From: Stenotrophomonas sp. BIGb0135
Lineage (GTDB): Bacteria; Pseudomonadota; Gammaproteobacteria; Xanthomonadales; Xanthomonadaceae
Length of the DNA: 64,000 bases
Direction of reading: 5' to 3'
NCBI RefSeq assembly: GCF_024810105.1
Contig: NZ_JANUDX010000004.1
Location: forward strand, 1-64,000
Position numbers and translations under genes: made by a program
Shown: positions 1 through 8,939 of the stretch, piece by piece
How the letters are laid out: each line of letters opens with the position of its first letter
Position numbering within the stretch: position 1 is the stretch's first letter
The notes under the pieces: model-generated
Databases searched by the model: none
What the model saw: the letters and a program-made list of their open reading frames with translations, nothing else
What the model was told of the DNA's origin: nothing

Positions 1-45
1 CGATGCCGCTTCGTCGTTTGCCCCGAGAGGCTTTCGTCGTTGCGA

Positions 46-80
46 GCCGCCTATTATGTCAGGCTTTTCGTTTCCGTCAA
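46..80 (-). promoter_or_regulatory. rRNA-operon-type promoter reading off the left edge
   Basis: On the minus strand there is TTGACG (75-80), a 16-bp spacer and CATAAT (53-58), followed by a GC-rich discriminator (AGGCGGC), as in rrn P1 promoters. No coding frame occupies the stretch. A strong promoter just downstream of tyrS, pointing away from it, fits the xanthomonad arrangement in which an rRNA operon follows tyrS; the rRNA itself would lie outside the window. Between it and tyrS (81-270) I see only a short hairpin, GCCGCC-TTGC-GGCGAC, at 123-138. The promoter call rests on sequence; the rRNA link is inference. Confidence 0.6.
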
Positions 81-270
81 CACCTTCTTTCGAAGTGGTT
101 GAAGTCCTGTTCCTTCGCGGTTGCCGCCTTGCGGCGACCCCTGCGTCGGGGGAGGGAAAGTATGTCCCTATCGGGAGCGTTTGTGAAGGGGGTAGACGAC
201 ATTTTTTCACGTCGCCTCCCTCCCATTCATGCTGGATGGGGTCCGGATGGTCCGGAACCCCTTGTGCCGC

Positions 271-1482
271 TTAGGCTGCGACCAGCAAGACGCGTGCGAA
301 GGTGCGCTTGCCGACCTGCAGCAGGCCTTCAAAACCGGGCACGAACACCTGCTGGGCGTCGTCCACGACCTCGCCATCGACCTTCACTGCCCGCTCCTTG
401 AGCTTGCGGGAGGCCTCGGAGTTGCTCGGGGTGAGCCCGGCAGCCGTCAGCAGGGCACCAATACGCAGGCCTTCGGCCGGAATCGCCACTTCCTGCAGCG
501 GCAGCAGGGTCACATCGCCCTGCCCGGTCACCGCCGCGTTCCAGCCGGCGATGGCCTGTTCGGCCGCCGCCGCGTCATGGAAGCGGGTGGTCAGCTCACG
601 CGCCAGGCGCAGCTTGACCTCACGCGGATTCAGGCCGCCGGCCTGGACCTGCTCGCGCAGGGCCAGCGCTTCGGCCTGGCTGATATCGAAGGAGAGCAGC
701 TCGATCCAGCGCCACATCAGGTCGTCGCCGATCTTCATGGTCTTGGTGACCATGTCGATCGCCGGCTCATTGATGCCAATGTAGTTGTTGAGCGACTTGG
801 ACATCTTGGCCACGCCGTCCAGGCCTTCCAGCAGGGGCATGGTCAGCACGATCTGCGGCTTCTGCCCGTAGTGCTCCTGCAGGCCGCGGCCCATCAGCAG
901 GTTGAACTTCTGGTCGGTGCCGCCGAGTTCGACGTCGGCCTCCAGGGCCACCGAGTCATAGCCCTGCACCAGCGGGTACAGGAACTCGTGCAGGGCGATG
1001 GACTGCTGCGCCGCATAGCGCTTGGCGAAATCGTCGCGCTCGAGCATGCGTGCCACGGTGTGCTGGCCGGCCAGGCGGATCATGTCGGCCGCGCCCATCT
1101 TGCCGAACCACTCCGAGTTGAAGCGGACTTCGGTCTTCTCGCGGTCCAGCACCTTGAAGACCTGGTCTTCATAGGTACGCGCGTTGGCGAGCACGTCGTC
1201 CTTGCTGAGCGGCTTGCGGGTGGCGTTCTTGCCGGACGGGTCACCGATCATGCCGGTGAAGTCGCCGATCAGGAAGATGACCTGGTGGCCGAGGTCCTGG
1301 AACTGGCGCAGCTTGTTGAGCAGCACGGTGTGGCCCAGGTGCAGGTCCGGGGCGGTGGGGTCGAAACCAGCCTTGACGCGCAGCGGGCGGCCGCTTTCCA
1401 GGCGCTGACGCAGTTCCTCGGACTTGAGGATTTCGTCGGCGCCACGACCGATCAGGGCGATGGCTTCTTCAATCGAGGACAC
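271..1482 (-). CDS. tyrS: tyrosyl-tRNA synthetase
   Basis: Cytoplasmic class I aminoacyl-tRNA synthetase that charges tRNA-Tyr with tyrosine using ATP; essential. The 403-aa protein has the HIGH-type motif HLGH at residues 48-51 and KMSKS at 226-230, and the tyrosine-pocket region GGTDQKFN at about 187-194. An S4-like RNA-binding domain makes up the C-terminal 60-70 residues. The insertion and motif pattern resembles the TyrRZ subtype (as in Haemophilus) rather than the E. coli enzyme. It is divergent from the M23 peptidase gene, with about 170 bp between their starts. Length is normal for the family. Confidence 0.97.
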   Translation of the reverse strand: MSSIEEAIALIGRGADEILKSEELRQRLESGRPLRVKAGFDPTAPDLHLGHTVLLNKLRQFQDLGHQVIFLIGDFTGMIGDPSGKNATRKPLSKDDVLANARTYEDQVFKVLDREKTEVRFNSEWFGKMGAADMIRLAGQHTVARMLERDDFAKRYAAQQSIALHEFLYPLVQGYDSVALEADVELGGTDQKFNLLMGRGLQEHYGQKPQIVLTMPLLEGLDGVAKMSKSLNNYIGINEPAIDMVTKTMKIGDDLMWRWIELLSFDISQAEALALREQVQAGGLNPREVKLRLARELTTRFHDAAAAEQAIAGWNAAVTGQGDVTLLPLQEVAIPAEGLRIGALLTAAGLTPSNSEASRKLKERAVKVDGEVVDDAQQVFVPGFEGLLQVGKRTFARVLLVAA

Positions 1483-1573
1483 GTGACAACTCCCGGCAAT
1501 GCCTTATTTACATGAATGACGTTAAGTACAAGTTAACCGCAAGCGCTTCACAAAAGCCAATGGGCACAAGGGT

Positions 1574-1602
1574 TTGACGCGGTATTTATACCTGTCTATG
1601 TT
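1574..1602 (+). promoter_or_regulatory. sigma-70 promoter of the M23 peptidase gene
   Basis: TTGACG (1574-1579), 17-bp spacer, TATGTT (1597-1602), about 48 bp before the ATG at 1651. Near-consensus boxes and ideal spacing in the tyrS/peptidase divergent region. Confidence 0.6.
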
Positions 1603-1650
1603 ACCGACGTTTGGGCCCGCGCTCCCGGGCCAGCCAGGAACAGACCGACG

Positions 1651-3132
1651 ATGCTCAATTCCGATCAAGGCCGCGCACGCAAGCAGCGCTTCAAGGAACG
1701 TCTCCACGTCCTCCACGACACCGCCCTGCATCGGAAGCTCAAACAGCATCTTCCTGCCGCCTTCAACGAGCGCTGGACGCGCCGTCATTGGATGCACGCC
1801 AGCCTGTTCGCCACCATTGGCGCGCTGGTAGCCACGATCGTGCCGGGCTTCTCGCACACCATCGACACCCCCTACACCGTGGGCCACTCGACCCTTGCCC
1901 TGCCCTTGCCGCCGCTGTCGCTGGAGCGCCAGAAGCAGGTGCCGGGCGACAGCTGGCAGGTGCTGCGGGTGCAGCGCGGGCAGACCCTGAGCAACCTGTT
2001 CGACGAGGCTGGCATCCCGGCCACGGTGATGCACCAGGTGCTGGAGCACCCGGGCGCGCGCGAGGCGCTGACCAGGCTGCGCCCCGGCGCGGAGATCGCC
2101 TTCGACCTGCCGCTGTCCGGCGACCTGCGCACGATCCGCTTCGACCGCGATGCCGACAACCGCGTGGAGCTGTCGCTGAAGGATGGGCAGATCGCCGAGA
2201 AGGTGATCAAGCGCGAATCCTCGACCCGTCGCGTGGTCGCCAGTGGCGAAATCACCAGTTCGCTGTACGTGGCCGCGCGCAAGGCGGGGCTGTCGCCGTC
2301 GGCGATCGCCACGATGACCGACGAGATCTTCAAGTACGACATCGACTTTTCCAAGGACCTGCAGCCGGGCGACCGCTTCAGCGTGGTGCTGGATGAAACC
2401 TGGCGCGAAGGCGAGAAGGTGGACACCAGCAAGATCCTGGCGGCCACCTTCACCTCCGGTGGCAAGACCTACAGCGGCTTCCGCTTCGACCGCAACGGCA
2501 AGTCCGAGTACTTCGACGTGAGCGGGCGGCCGCTGAAGAAGAGCTTCATCCGCATGCCGATCCCGTTCGCCCGCCTGAGCTCGAGCTTCGGCGCGCGCAA
2601 GCACCCGGTGCTGGGCAAGATGCGCATGCACAAGGGCGTGGACTATGCCGCGCGCACCGGCACCCCGATCATGGCCGCCGGCGACGCCCGCGTGCAGTTC
2701 GCCGGCACCCAGCGTGGCTACGGCAACGTGGTGATCCTCGACCACGGCCGCGGCCACACCACGCTGTACGGGCACATGTCGCGCTTCGGCGCGATCAAGA
2801 CCGGCCAGCGCGTGGCCCAGGGCACGGTGATCGGGTATGTCGGCTCGACCGGCCTCGCCACCGGCCCGCACCTGCACTACGAATTCCGCGTCAACGGCGA
2901 GCACCGCAACCCGCTGTCGGTGACGATGCCGCCGCCGGAGCCGCTGAAGGGTGCCGAGCTGGTGGCCTTCCGCGCGCAGACCGCGCCGGCGCTGGCCCGT
3001 ATCCAGGGCATGGAAAAGCTGATCTACGCCGATGCCAGCCCGGCGCCGCAGGCGGCCCCGGCCGCCACCCAGGCCCAGACCCAGACCCAGACCGCCAGCG
3101 TGGCCAAGCCGAGCAAGCGCACCCGCGGCTGA
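1651..3132 (+). CDS. M23 family (LytM/OapA-type) murein endopeptidase
   Basis: Predicted envelope peptidoglycan DD-endopeptidase that cuts cross-links, like MepM. The 493-aa protein has a single membrane segment at about residues 50-70, a LysM-like/OapA domain beginning [16 protein letters not shown], and a C-terminal peptidase M23 domain with the zinc ligands HKGVDY and GPHLHYEF. The C-terminal tail is low-complexity Gln/Thr/Ala. ATG 1651 follows AGGA at a workable distance. The next gene is anmK, 88 bp downstream on the same strand. A wall-cutting enzyme beside a muropeptide-recycling kinase, with ampG close by, suggests coordinated wall turnover. The exact substrate is not shown by sequence. 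Confidence 0.9.
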   Translation: MLNSDQGRARKQRFKERLHVLHDTALHRKLKQHLPAAFNERWTRRHWMHASLFATIGALVATIVPGFSHTIDTPYTVGHSTLALPLPPLSLERQKQVPGDSWQVLRVQRGQTLSNLFDEAGIPATVMHQVLEHPGAREALTRLRPGAEIAFDLPLSGDLRTIRFDRDADNRVELSLKDGQIAEKVIKRESSTRRVVASGEITSSLYVAARKAGLSPSAIATMTDEIFKYDIDFSKDLQPGDRFSVVLDETWREGEKVDTSKILAATFTSGGKTYSGFRFDRNGKSEYFDVSGRPLKKSFIRMPIPFARLSSSFGARKHPVLGKMRMHKGVDYAARTGTPIMAAGDARVQFAGTQRGYGNVVILDHGRGHTTLYGHMSRFGAIKTGQRVAQGTVIGYVGSTGLATGPHLHYEFRVNGEHRNPLSVTMPPPEPLKGAELVAFRAQTAPALARIQGMEKLIYADASPAPQAAPAATQAQTQTQTASVAKPSKRTRG

Positions 3133-3220
3133 TCGGCCGCGGCAGCGCGCGGCCACGCGCGCATTGACGGCGGCAACGGGTTGCGCGGAAGCTGGGCGCA
3201 CCCCGTTTGACTGGCCGGCC

Positions 3221-4348
3221 ATGACCGCTGTCGTTGATCCGCATACCCCGCTTTACCTGGGCCTGATGTCCGGCACCAGCGCCGATGGCATCGATGCCGC
3301 ACTGGTGCAGTTCCCCGAGGCGGGCGGCTGCCGCTTCGTCTTCGGCCACACCCACCCGTGGGACCCGGCGCTGCGCGCCGAACTGATCGGCCTGGGCGAA
3401 GGCGGGGCGATCGGCTCGCTGGACGCGCTGGGCCGCATCGATGCGGCGATCGGGATCACTTTTGCCGAGGCAGCCAATGCCCTGCTGCGTTTGAGCGGCG
3501 TGGAGCGCAGCCAGGTGCGGGCGATCGGTTCGCATGGGCAGACGGTGCGCCACCGGCCGCTGGCCGATCCGGCGTTCACGATGCAGCTGGGCGATGCCAA
3601 CCGGATTGCCGAGGCGACCGGGATCACCACCGTGGCCGATTTCCGTCGTCGCGATGTGGCTGCAGGCGGCCATGGGGCGCCGCTGATGCCGGCCTTCCAC
3701 CTGGCCATGCTCGGTACCGCCGGGGAAGACCGGGCGATCCTCAACCTGGGCGGGATCGCCAACCTGACCCTGATTCCCCGCGACGGCGTGCCGCGCGGCT
3801 TCGATACCGGCCCGGCCAATGCGCTGATGGATGCCTGGTGCCAGCGCCACCGGGGCGTGCCGTTCGATGCGGACGGGGCGTTTGCGGCCAGTGGGCAGGT
3901 GGACGAGGCGCTGCTGGCGCAGTGGCTGGCCGAGCCGTGGTTCGCGCTGCCGCCGCCGAAGAGCACCGGGCGCGAGCAGTTCCACCTGGACTGGGCACAG
4001 GCGGCGATGGGCGACGGCCAGCACGCCGCCGCCGATGTGCAGGCCACGTTGCTGGAACTGACCGCCGCGACGGTGGCCGATGCGTTGCGGGCGCACCTGC
4101 CGGGGGCGGCGCGGGTGCTGGTGTGCGGCGGCGGGGTGCGCAACCCGCAGTTGCTGCGCCGGTTGGCGGCGCGGTTGCCGGGGGTGGTGATCGAATCCAG
4201 CGCGGTGCATGGCCTGGACCCGGATTACCTGGAGGCGATGGGGTTTGCGTGGTTGGCGCAGCGGACGCTGGACGGCTTGCCGGGGAATCTGCCGAGCGTG
4301 AGCGGGGCGCGGGGACCGCGGATCCTGGGGGCGATACATCCGGCGTAG
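3221..4348 (+). CDS. anmK: anhydro-N-acetylmuramic acid kinase
   Basis: Phosphorylates and opens 1,6-anhydro-MurNAc released from recycled peptidoglycan to MurNAc-6-phosphate. The sequence opens with the AnmK hallmark [15 protein letters not shown] at about residues 11-25. It keeps the GSHGQTVRH and [16 protein letters not shown] segments and the sugar-kinase nucleotide motifs NLGGIANLT and [16 protein letters not shown] chose ATG 3221 (375 aa), which matches the family length and puts the first strand directly before the hallmark; the upstream in-frame stretch is Arg/Pro-rich shadow translation. It is probably co-transcribed with the M23 peptidase. Confidence 0.95.
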   Translation: MTAVVDPHTPLYLGLMSGTSADGIDAALVQFPEAGGCRFVFGHTHPWDPALRAELIGLGEGGAIGSLDALGRIDAAIGITFAEAANALLRLSGVERSQVRAIGSHGQTVRHRPLADPAFTMQLGDANRIAEATGITTVADFRRRDVAAGGHGAPLMPAFHLAMLGTAGEDRAILNLGGIANLTLIPRDGVPRGFDTGPANALMDAWCQRHRGVPFDADGAFAASGQVDEALLAQWLAEPWFALPPPKSTGREQFHLDWAQAAMGDGQHAAADVQATLLELTAATVADALRAHLPGAARVLVCGGGVRNPQLLRRLAARLPGVVIESSAVHGLDPDYLEAMGFAWLAQRTLDGLPGNLPSVSGARGPRILGAIHPA

Positions 4349-4389
4349 GGCAAGGGCAAGAGCAAGGGCAAGAGCAAGGGCAAGAGCAA
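4348..4389 (+). repeat. hexanucleotide tandem repeat at the anmK 3' end
   Basis: Seven hexamers, alternating GGGCAA and GAGCAA after the first two, begin on the last base of the anmK stop codon and run into a SMAG palindrome. It is a likely slippage site. No function is visible. Confidence 0.85.
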
Positions 4390-4391
4390 CA

Positions 4392-4416
4392 GCAGCCGAG
4401 CATGGCTCGGCTCTAC
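4392..4416 (-). repeat. SMAG palindrome (GAGCATGGCTC core)
   Basis: 25-bp element with GTAG at its 5' end on the minus strand and arms that fold around the core CCGAG-CATGG-CTCGG. It follows anmK and the hexamer repeat, and could act as a 3' RNA-end or stability hairpin. Family assignment is from known S. maltophilia SMAG/REP elements. Confidence 0.85.
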
Positions 4417-4483
4417 CGGGGCGGGAGGCCTTGTGCACGCCTGCGGATCGCTCCCCTATCGGTGGGGGCGCCACCGCCCTGCG

Positions 4484-4711
4484 TTACACCCCTTTGGCGT
4501 CCGGCAAGGCCTGCAGCGCGGCGATAGCGTCGGCGAGGGCGTCCACTTCCGGGTTCTGGAAACCGCTGCGGACTTCCAGTTCGCTGGCGAACAACCCCTG
4601 TTCGAGCAGCGCGATGCAGGTGTATTCGCGGGTCCAGCCGCGTGCGACCGCCACGCGCCGGATGCGTTCGTTCAACAGCGGGTCCAGATCCCGCAGCAGC
4701 AGATCGACCAT
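4484..4711 (-). CDS. small ribbon-helix-helix-like protein
   Basis: 75-aa protein beginning MVDLLLRDLDPLLNERI. A short N-terminal strand followed by two predicted helices (LNERIRRVAVARGWT, then EYTCIALLEQGLF) is the pattern of Arc/FitA-type ribbon-helix-helix proteins. The start at 4711 has a good ribosome site (GGGGAGA, 4 nt before ATG); an upstream in-frame ATG lacks one. No toxin gene is adjacent, so an antitoxin role is not supported. Expected to be cytoplasmic; function unknown. It is followed by the SMAG at 4392. Confidence 0.7.
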   Translation of the reverse strand: MVDLLLRDLDPLLNERIRRVAVARGWTREYTCIALLEQGLFASELEVRSGFQNPEVDALADAIAALQALPDAKGV

Positions 4712-4806
4712 TGTTCTCCCCGTTGGCAACGCACCGCCCCCACGGTACAACGGGGTGGATCATGGCGCAGCAGGGCGCGCCGGGCAACCGGACAGGCCCG
4801 TCCGGC

Positions 4807-6102
4807 TCAGGCGCTGCTGCGGTCGCGGATGCGCGGCCACAGCCAGACCAGCAACAGCAGGGTCGGGATGACGGTGGTGGCGCTGAAGATGAAGAAGGTG
4901 CTGTAGGAGGTGGCTTCGACGATATAGCCGGAGGCGCCGCCGACGAACTTGCCCGGCAGGTTGGCCAGCGAGACCAGCAGCGCGTATTGGGTGGCGGTGA
5001 AGTTGCGGTCGGTCAGCGAGGACATGAAGGCCACCAGCACGGTGCCGGCAAAGCCCTGGAACAGGTTGTCCGCGCTCAGCGCCGCGTAGAACGCCCAGAG
5101 CTGGCCGGGGTTGTGCGCCATCAGCAGGAACGCCAGGTTCGACAACGCCACGCCGAGGGCGGCGACCAGCAGCATGCGGCGGAAGCCGAAGGCGGCCACG
5201 GCGATGCCGCCGATGAAGGCCCCGCCGATACCCATCCACACGCCGAACAGCTTGGACACGGTGGCGATGTCGGCCTTGGTGAAGCCCGAGTCCAGGTAGA
5301 ACGGCCCGGCCATCACGCCGATGACCTGGTCGGGGAACTTGTAGAGGCCGACGAAGGCCAGCAGCACCAGCGCCAGGACGATGCCATTGGTGGTGAAGAA
5401 GCTGGCGATCGGCTGCCAGAACGCCCCGAAGAAATCGATGCGACGCTGGATGCGCACTTCCGGTTGCGCCGGCTCGCGGCAGACCAGGGTGGCGATGATC
5501 GGCAGCACCATCAGCGAGGCCATCGCCAGGTACGCCACGATCCAGCCTTCGAACTGGGCCAGGTACAGCGCGCCGGCACCGGCCAGGATCAGGCCGATGC
5601 GGTAGCCCAGCGTGTAGGTGGCGGCCAGCGCAGCCTGCGCGCTCTCCGGGGCGATCTCGATGCGGTAGGCATCGACCACCGAGTCCTGGGTGGCACCGGC
5701 GAAGGACGCCACCAGCACCCACAGCACCAGCGGGGTGACACCCAGCTCGGGGCGCACGAATGCCAGCGCGAACAGGCCGCCGGTGACGCCCACCTGCGAG
5801 GCCAGCAGCCACGAACGGCGGCGGCCGAGGAAGCCGATCAACGGGAAGGCATAGCGGTCGATCAACGGCGCCCAGACGAACTTGAGCAGGTAGAAGAAGC
5901 TGGCGAGGCTGATCAGGCCGATGCTGCCCAGGTCCAGGCCGACGTCACGCAGGCGGGTGGAGAGGGTCTGCGAGGCGATGAGCAGGAACGGCAGGCCGCT
6001 GCCAAAGCCGAGGAAGGCCATGGTGAGTGCCGAGGGCGTGCCGAAGGCACGCTTGATCCCGGCCCAGCCCTTGTAGGACACCGGCGCGGCCGCGTCGGTC
6101 AT
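4807..6102 (-). CDS. ampG: AmpG-type muropeptide MFS permease
   Basis: Inner-membrane importer of GlcNAc-anhydroMurNAc peptides. The 431-aa protein is hydrophobic throughout, with many membrane segments. AmpG-like features are the opening GFGSGLPFLLIASQTLS, the loop GATQDSVVDAYRIE (about residues 137-150) and SADNLFQGFAGT in the second half. The start overlaps the xthA stop by 4 bp (ATGA), so the two are probably translationally coupled. With anmK and the M23 peptidase nearby it forms a peptidoglycan-recycling neighbourhood. In relatives AmpG feeds the AmpR/beta-lactamase induction route; nothing of that system is in the window. Confidence 0.9.
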   Translation of the reverse strand: MTDAAAPVSYKGWAGIKRAFGTPSALTMAFLGFGSGLPFLLIASQTLSTRLRDVGLDLGSIGLISLASFFYLLKFVWAPLIDRYAFPLIGFLGRRRSWLLASQVGVTGGLFALAFVRPELGVTPLVLWVLVASFAGATQDSVVDAYRIEIAPESAQAALAATYTLGYRIGLILAGAGALYLAQFEGWIVAYLAMASLMVLPIIATLVCREPAQPEVRIQRRIDFFGAFWQPIASFFTTNGIVLALVLLAFVGLYKFPDQVIGVMAGPFYLDSGFTKADIATVSKLFGVWMGIGGAFIGGIAVAAFGFRRMLLVAALGVALSNLAFLLMAHNPGQLWAFYAALSADNLFQGFAGTVLVAFMSSLTDRNFTATQYALLVSLANLPGKFVGGASGYIVEATSYSTFFIFSATTVIPTLLLLVWLWPRIRDRSSA

Positions 6103-6899
6103 GGGGCGTAGTCCACCGTGAACGGGGCATGGTCGGAGAAGCGTTCATCGCGGTAGACCGCGCAGCTGCGCAGGCGATCGCGCAGGCCGGGGCTGACGAA
6201 CTGGTAGTCGATGCGCCAGCCGACGTTGTTGGCCCGGGCCGCGCCGCGGTTGCTCCACCAGGTGTAGTCCTGGCCTTCCGGATGCAGCAGGCGGTAGGCG
6301 TCGGTCCAGCCCTGGCCGGCGCCGATGTCCAGCGCCTGGCCGGCATCGGCGCACTGGCCGTTGAGCCAGTCGCGCTCGGGCGGCAGGCAGCCGGAATTCT
6401 TCTGGTTGGATTTCCAGTTCTTGATGTCCAGCGCGGAGCGCACGATGTTCCAGTCGCCGCACAGGACGTAGTCGCGGCCGCTGGCCAGCCACTGTGCCAG
6501 GATCGGGCGCAGCCACTCCATCACTTCGTACTTGAAGCCCTGGCGGAGGTCGCCCGAGCTGCCCGAGGGGATATAGAAGGAGACCACGCTGAGGTTGCCG
6601 TAGCGGGCCTCGATATAGCGGCCTTCATCGTCGAACGGCGCCCAGCCGAGCGAGGTGATGACCTGGTCGGGCTCGCGCTTGCTGTAGATGGCCACGCCGC
6701 TGTAGCCCTTCTTGGTGATGGCGTCGCGGTAGAAGCAATGGTGGCCGTCCGGGCGGAACATCGGGTCGGTGAGCTGGTCTTCCTGGGCCTTGGTTTCCTG
6801 GATGCAGAGCACGTCGGCGTCCTGGGCGCGGAACCAGTCGAGGAAGCCCTTGGTGGCGGCGGAGCGGATGCCATTGGCGTTGAAACTGATGATGCGCAT
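6099..6899 (-). CDS. xthA: exodeoxyribonuclease III
   Basis: DNA-repair enzyme (AP endonuclease, 3'-5' exonuclease) of the cytoplasm. The 266-aa protein has the ExoIII/EEP catalytic set: N7, the metal-binding glutamate E35 in CIQETKAQ, GDWNI in the middle, WRIDYQF, and the terminal SDHAPFTVDY. The start at 6899 places MRIISFNANG at the first strand, as in the family; the longer in-frame extension upstream is not conserved-looking. It overlaps ampG by 4 bp and is divergent from pyrE. Confidence 0.93.
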   Translation of the reverse strand: MRIISFNANGIRSAATKGFLDWFRAQDADVLCIQETKAQEDQLTDPMFRPDGHHCFYRDAITKKGYSGVAIYSKREPDQVITSLGWAPFDDEGRYIEARYGNLSVVSFYIPSGSSGDLRQGFKYEVMEWLRPILAQWLASGRDYVLCGDWNIVRSALDIKNWKSNQKNSGCLPPERDWLNGQCADAGQALDIGAGQGWTDAYRLLHPEGQDYTWWSNRGAARANNVGWRIDYQFVSPGLRDRLRSCAVYRDERFSDHAPFTVDYAP

Positions 6900-7094
6900 G
6901 CTGACCCGGGTCTGGAGCGGTAACCGGGAAAGCATACCGGGAAGACCCCGCCCCGGCTCGCCGGGATGCGCCATGGCAGCGCGCGTCGGCCGGGCCCCAG
7001 GGCCGGCTGCGCCCCCGCGCCGGCCGGGCCCGGAGGGCGAAAAAAGCCCCCATGCATTAGGATTTGCGGTCCAAATGAATTGAATAGAGTCCTG

Positions 7095-7754
7095 ATGAGC
7101 GACCATCGCCACCGTTTCCTGCAACTGGCCCTCACCGCCGACGCCCTGCGTTTTGGCCAGTTCACCCTCAAGTCGGGCCGCCTGAGCCCTTACTTCTTCA
7201 ATGCCGGCCGCTTCGATTCCGGCGCCCTCATGGTCCAGCTGGCCGCCTGCTACGCCGATGCGGTGGAGGCCACCGGGCTGAAGTTCGACGTCGTGTTCGG
7301 CCCGGCCTACAAGGGCATCCCGCTGGCCACCGCGACCGCCTGTGAATTCGCCCAGCGCGGCCGCGACCTGCCCCTGTCGTTCAACCGCAAGGAAGCCAAG
7401 GCCCATGGCGAAGGCGGCCAGCTGATCGGCGCGGACATGAATGGCAAGCGCGTGCTGATCGTGGATGACGTGATCACGGCCGGTACCGCCATCCGCGAGG
7501 CGCTGACCATCATCAAGGACGCCGGTGGCACCCCGGCCGGGATCGTGGTGGCGCTGGACCGCCAGGAGATCGCCTCGGAAACCGACCGTCGCTCGGCCGC
7601 CCAGTCGGTGGCCGAAGAAGCCGGGATTCCGGTGGTGGCCGTGGCCACGCTGGCCGACCTGCTTGATTTTGCCTCCGGAAATCCGGAACTTGTGGGGTAC
7701 CGGCAGCCGCTGGAGGACTATCGGTCCCGTTACGGCAGCCGTCCTACGCGTTGA
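7095..7754 (+). CDS. pyrE: orotate phosphoribosyltransferase
   Basis: Pyrimidine biosynthesis: orotate + PRPP to orotidine monophosphate. The 219-aa protein begins MSDHRHRFLQLAL and has the orotate-binding FTLKSGRLSPYFFNAG (about 22-37), the flexible loop FNRKEAKAHGEGG (about 98-110) and the PRPP motif VLIVDDVITAGTA. The ribosome site is weak. The following exported-protein gene starts 20 bp downstream, so the two may share a transcript. pyrE lies near dut-coaBC-radC in E. coli too; here the kdp operon and repeat array separate them. Confidence 0.96.
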   Translation: MSDHRHRFLQLALTADALRFGQFTLKSGRLSPYFFNAGRFDSGALMVQLAACYADAVEATGLKFDVVFGPAYKGIPLATATACEFAQRGRDLPLSFNRKEAKAHGEGGQLIGADMNGKRVLIVDDVITAGTAIREALTIIKDAGGTPAGIVVALDRQEIASETDRRSAAQSVAEEAGIPVVAVATLADLLDFASGNPELVGYRQPLEDYRSRYGSRPTR

Positions 7755-7774
7755 GAGCAGGGGGCTCGCCAACC

Positions 7775-8437
7775 ATGTCCAGGATTGCCACGACCATCTT
7801 GATCGGCCTGTTGCTGGCCGTATCCACGCTGCCGGCGCAGGCCCAGCGCGGCAAGAACGAGCCAAAAGCAAAGAAGCTGTACTGCTGGAACAAGGGTGCC
7901 GAGCGGATCTGCAGCGATGCCCTGCCGCAGGAAGCGGTGAACAGCGCGCGCGAGGAATTCAGCGCCGCCAGCGGCCTGCGTCGTGGCGAAGTGGAGCGCA
8001 CCTTGACCGAGGAAGAGCGCGCTGAGGCGGCGGTCGTGGCCGCGCAGCGCCAGCTCGACCTGGCTGCCGAACAGACCCGGCAGCGCACCGAGCAGGCGAT
8101 GCTGTCCACCTACGAGAGCGAGGACGACCTGCGCCGGGTGTTCACCGAGCGCACCGGGATCCTGGACAACAACGTGCAGACCGCGCGCTACAACGTGGCC
8201 AGCCTGCGCGAGGCGTTGGTGAGCCTGCTGGGCACGGCCGGCGATCGCGAGCTGGCTGGCAAGCCGGTGGCCGAGAAGCAGGCCAGGAGCATCCAGCAAC
8301 GCCACAGCGAGCTGGTGACGCAGCGGCGCATGCAGGCCTCGTTCGAAGCGCAGCGCAAGGCGCTGGACGTGGAGATCGAGGAGACGCTGCAGCGGTATCG
8401 GTTGTTGAAGGGCGTGGGGACCGATCCGCGGGCGTGA
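7775..8437 (+). CDS. exported coiled-coil protein, DUF4124-like N-terminus
   Basis: 220-aa predicted periplasmic or envelope protein. It has a signal peptide (about residues 1-24, cut near AQAQR), then a short KLYCWNKGAERICSDALP stretch with two cysteines reminiscent of DUF4124. A long charged helical region (about 60-215) is rich in Glu, Arg, Gln and Ala and likely coiled coil. I start at ATG 7775 because the signal peptide begins there. The catalytic role is unknown and no active-site motif is seen. It ends before a clear terminator. Confidence 0.75.
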   Translation: MSRIATTILIGLLLAVSTLPAQAQRGKNEPKAKKLYCWNKGAERICSDALPQEAVNSAREEFSAASGLRRGEVERTLTEEERAEAAVVAAQRQLDLAAEQTRQRTEQAMLSTYESEDDLRRVFTERTGILDNNVQTARYNVASLREALVSLLGTAGDRELAGKPVAEKQARSIQQRHSELVTQRRMQASFEAQRKALDVEIEETLQRYRLLKGVGTDPRA

Positions 8438-8462
8438 GCGGGCGGACGGTGTGGACAAGAGA

Positions 8463-8486
8463 GGCGGCCGGTTGGCCGCCTTTTTT
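8463..8486 (+). terminator. Rho-independent terminator after the exported coiled-coil gene
   Basis: Perfect 7-bp stem GGCGGCC/GGCCGCC with a GGTT loop and six T residues, 26 bp after the stop codon. Confidence 0.9.
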
Positions 8487-8834
8487 GTGGGTGTCGACCG
8501 GGGGGCGTGCCGGCCGCTGGGCGCATTGCACCTCCGGCCAGGGTCATGAGGCGCCGGTCAACGGCCGGCACGACCGGCCAGATGCGGGATGGCCGGGAGC
8601 AGCCATGCGCAGCCAGGAGCAGCCGACCAACGGTCGGCTCTACGATTGTTTATGCACTTTTTACGCTGGGGCGTGGTGCCGGGCGTGGCCCCTTTATGCC
8701 GGTGGGGCAGACGATGGGGGCCTGACGTGGAGTGGTTCCACCTGGACGTCCCATGAGCCTGTTTCTGCCTGTGTTCCCCACCGCCGCTGCGCCTTGCGCC
8801 GCCGCGTTCCCTTCCCGCGTTTGAGGCCACGACC
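8487..8834. other. non-coding stretch upstream of kdpF
   Basis: About 350 bp without a convincing gene. It holds one SMAG palindrome and a short AT-rich run near 8645-8662 (TTGTTTATGCACTTTTTACG) that could be part of the kdp control region, since KdpE sites are AT-rich. No confident promoter could be assigned. Confidence 0.5.
8619..8643 (-). repeat. SMAG palindrome (GACCAACGGTC core)
   Basis: 25-bp GTAG-type element with core CCGACCAACGGTCGG, the second SMAG core variant in this window. It is single-copy here, between the terminator and kdpF. Confidence 0.85.
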
Positions 8835-8927
8835 ATGCCTGCCTGGCTTTCCCTGGTGTGCGGCGTGCTGGTGCTCGTCGCCGCCGCCTATCTGCTGTAC
8901 GTCGTGCTTCGGCCCGAAGCGTTCTGA
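8835..8927 (+). CDS. kdpF: KdpF, small subunit of the Kdp potassium pump
   Basis: 30-residue membrane peptide MPAWLSLVCGVLVLVAAAYL... ending VVLRPEAF, one transmembrane helix. In the Kdp complex KdpF packs against KdpA in the inner membrane and stabilises it. It starts at ATG 8835 and ends 12 bp before kdpA, the canonical position of kdpF. It is easily missed because of its size. Composition, length (usual 25-30 aa) and position all agree. Confidence 0.88.
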   Translation: MPAWLSLVCGVLVLVAAAYLLYVVLRPEAF

Positions 8928-8939
8928 CCGGAGCCGACC

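Noticed and set aside
3..401. Short plus-strand frames at the left edge as genes
   Set aside because: They run over the rrn-type promoter region and antisense to the tyrS end, without ribosome sites or similarity.
4484..4711. Antitoxin of a toxin-antitoxin pair
   Set aside because: The ribbon-helix-helix look is plausible but there is no adjacent toxin gene on either side.
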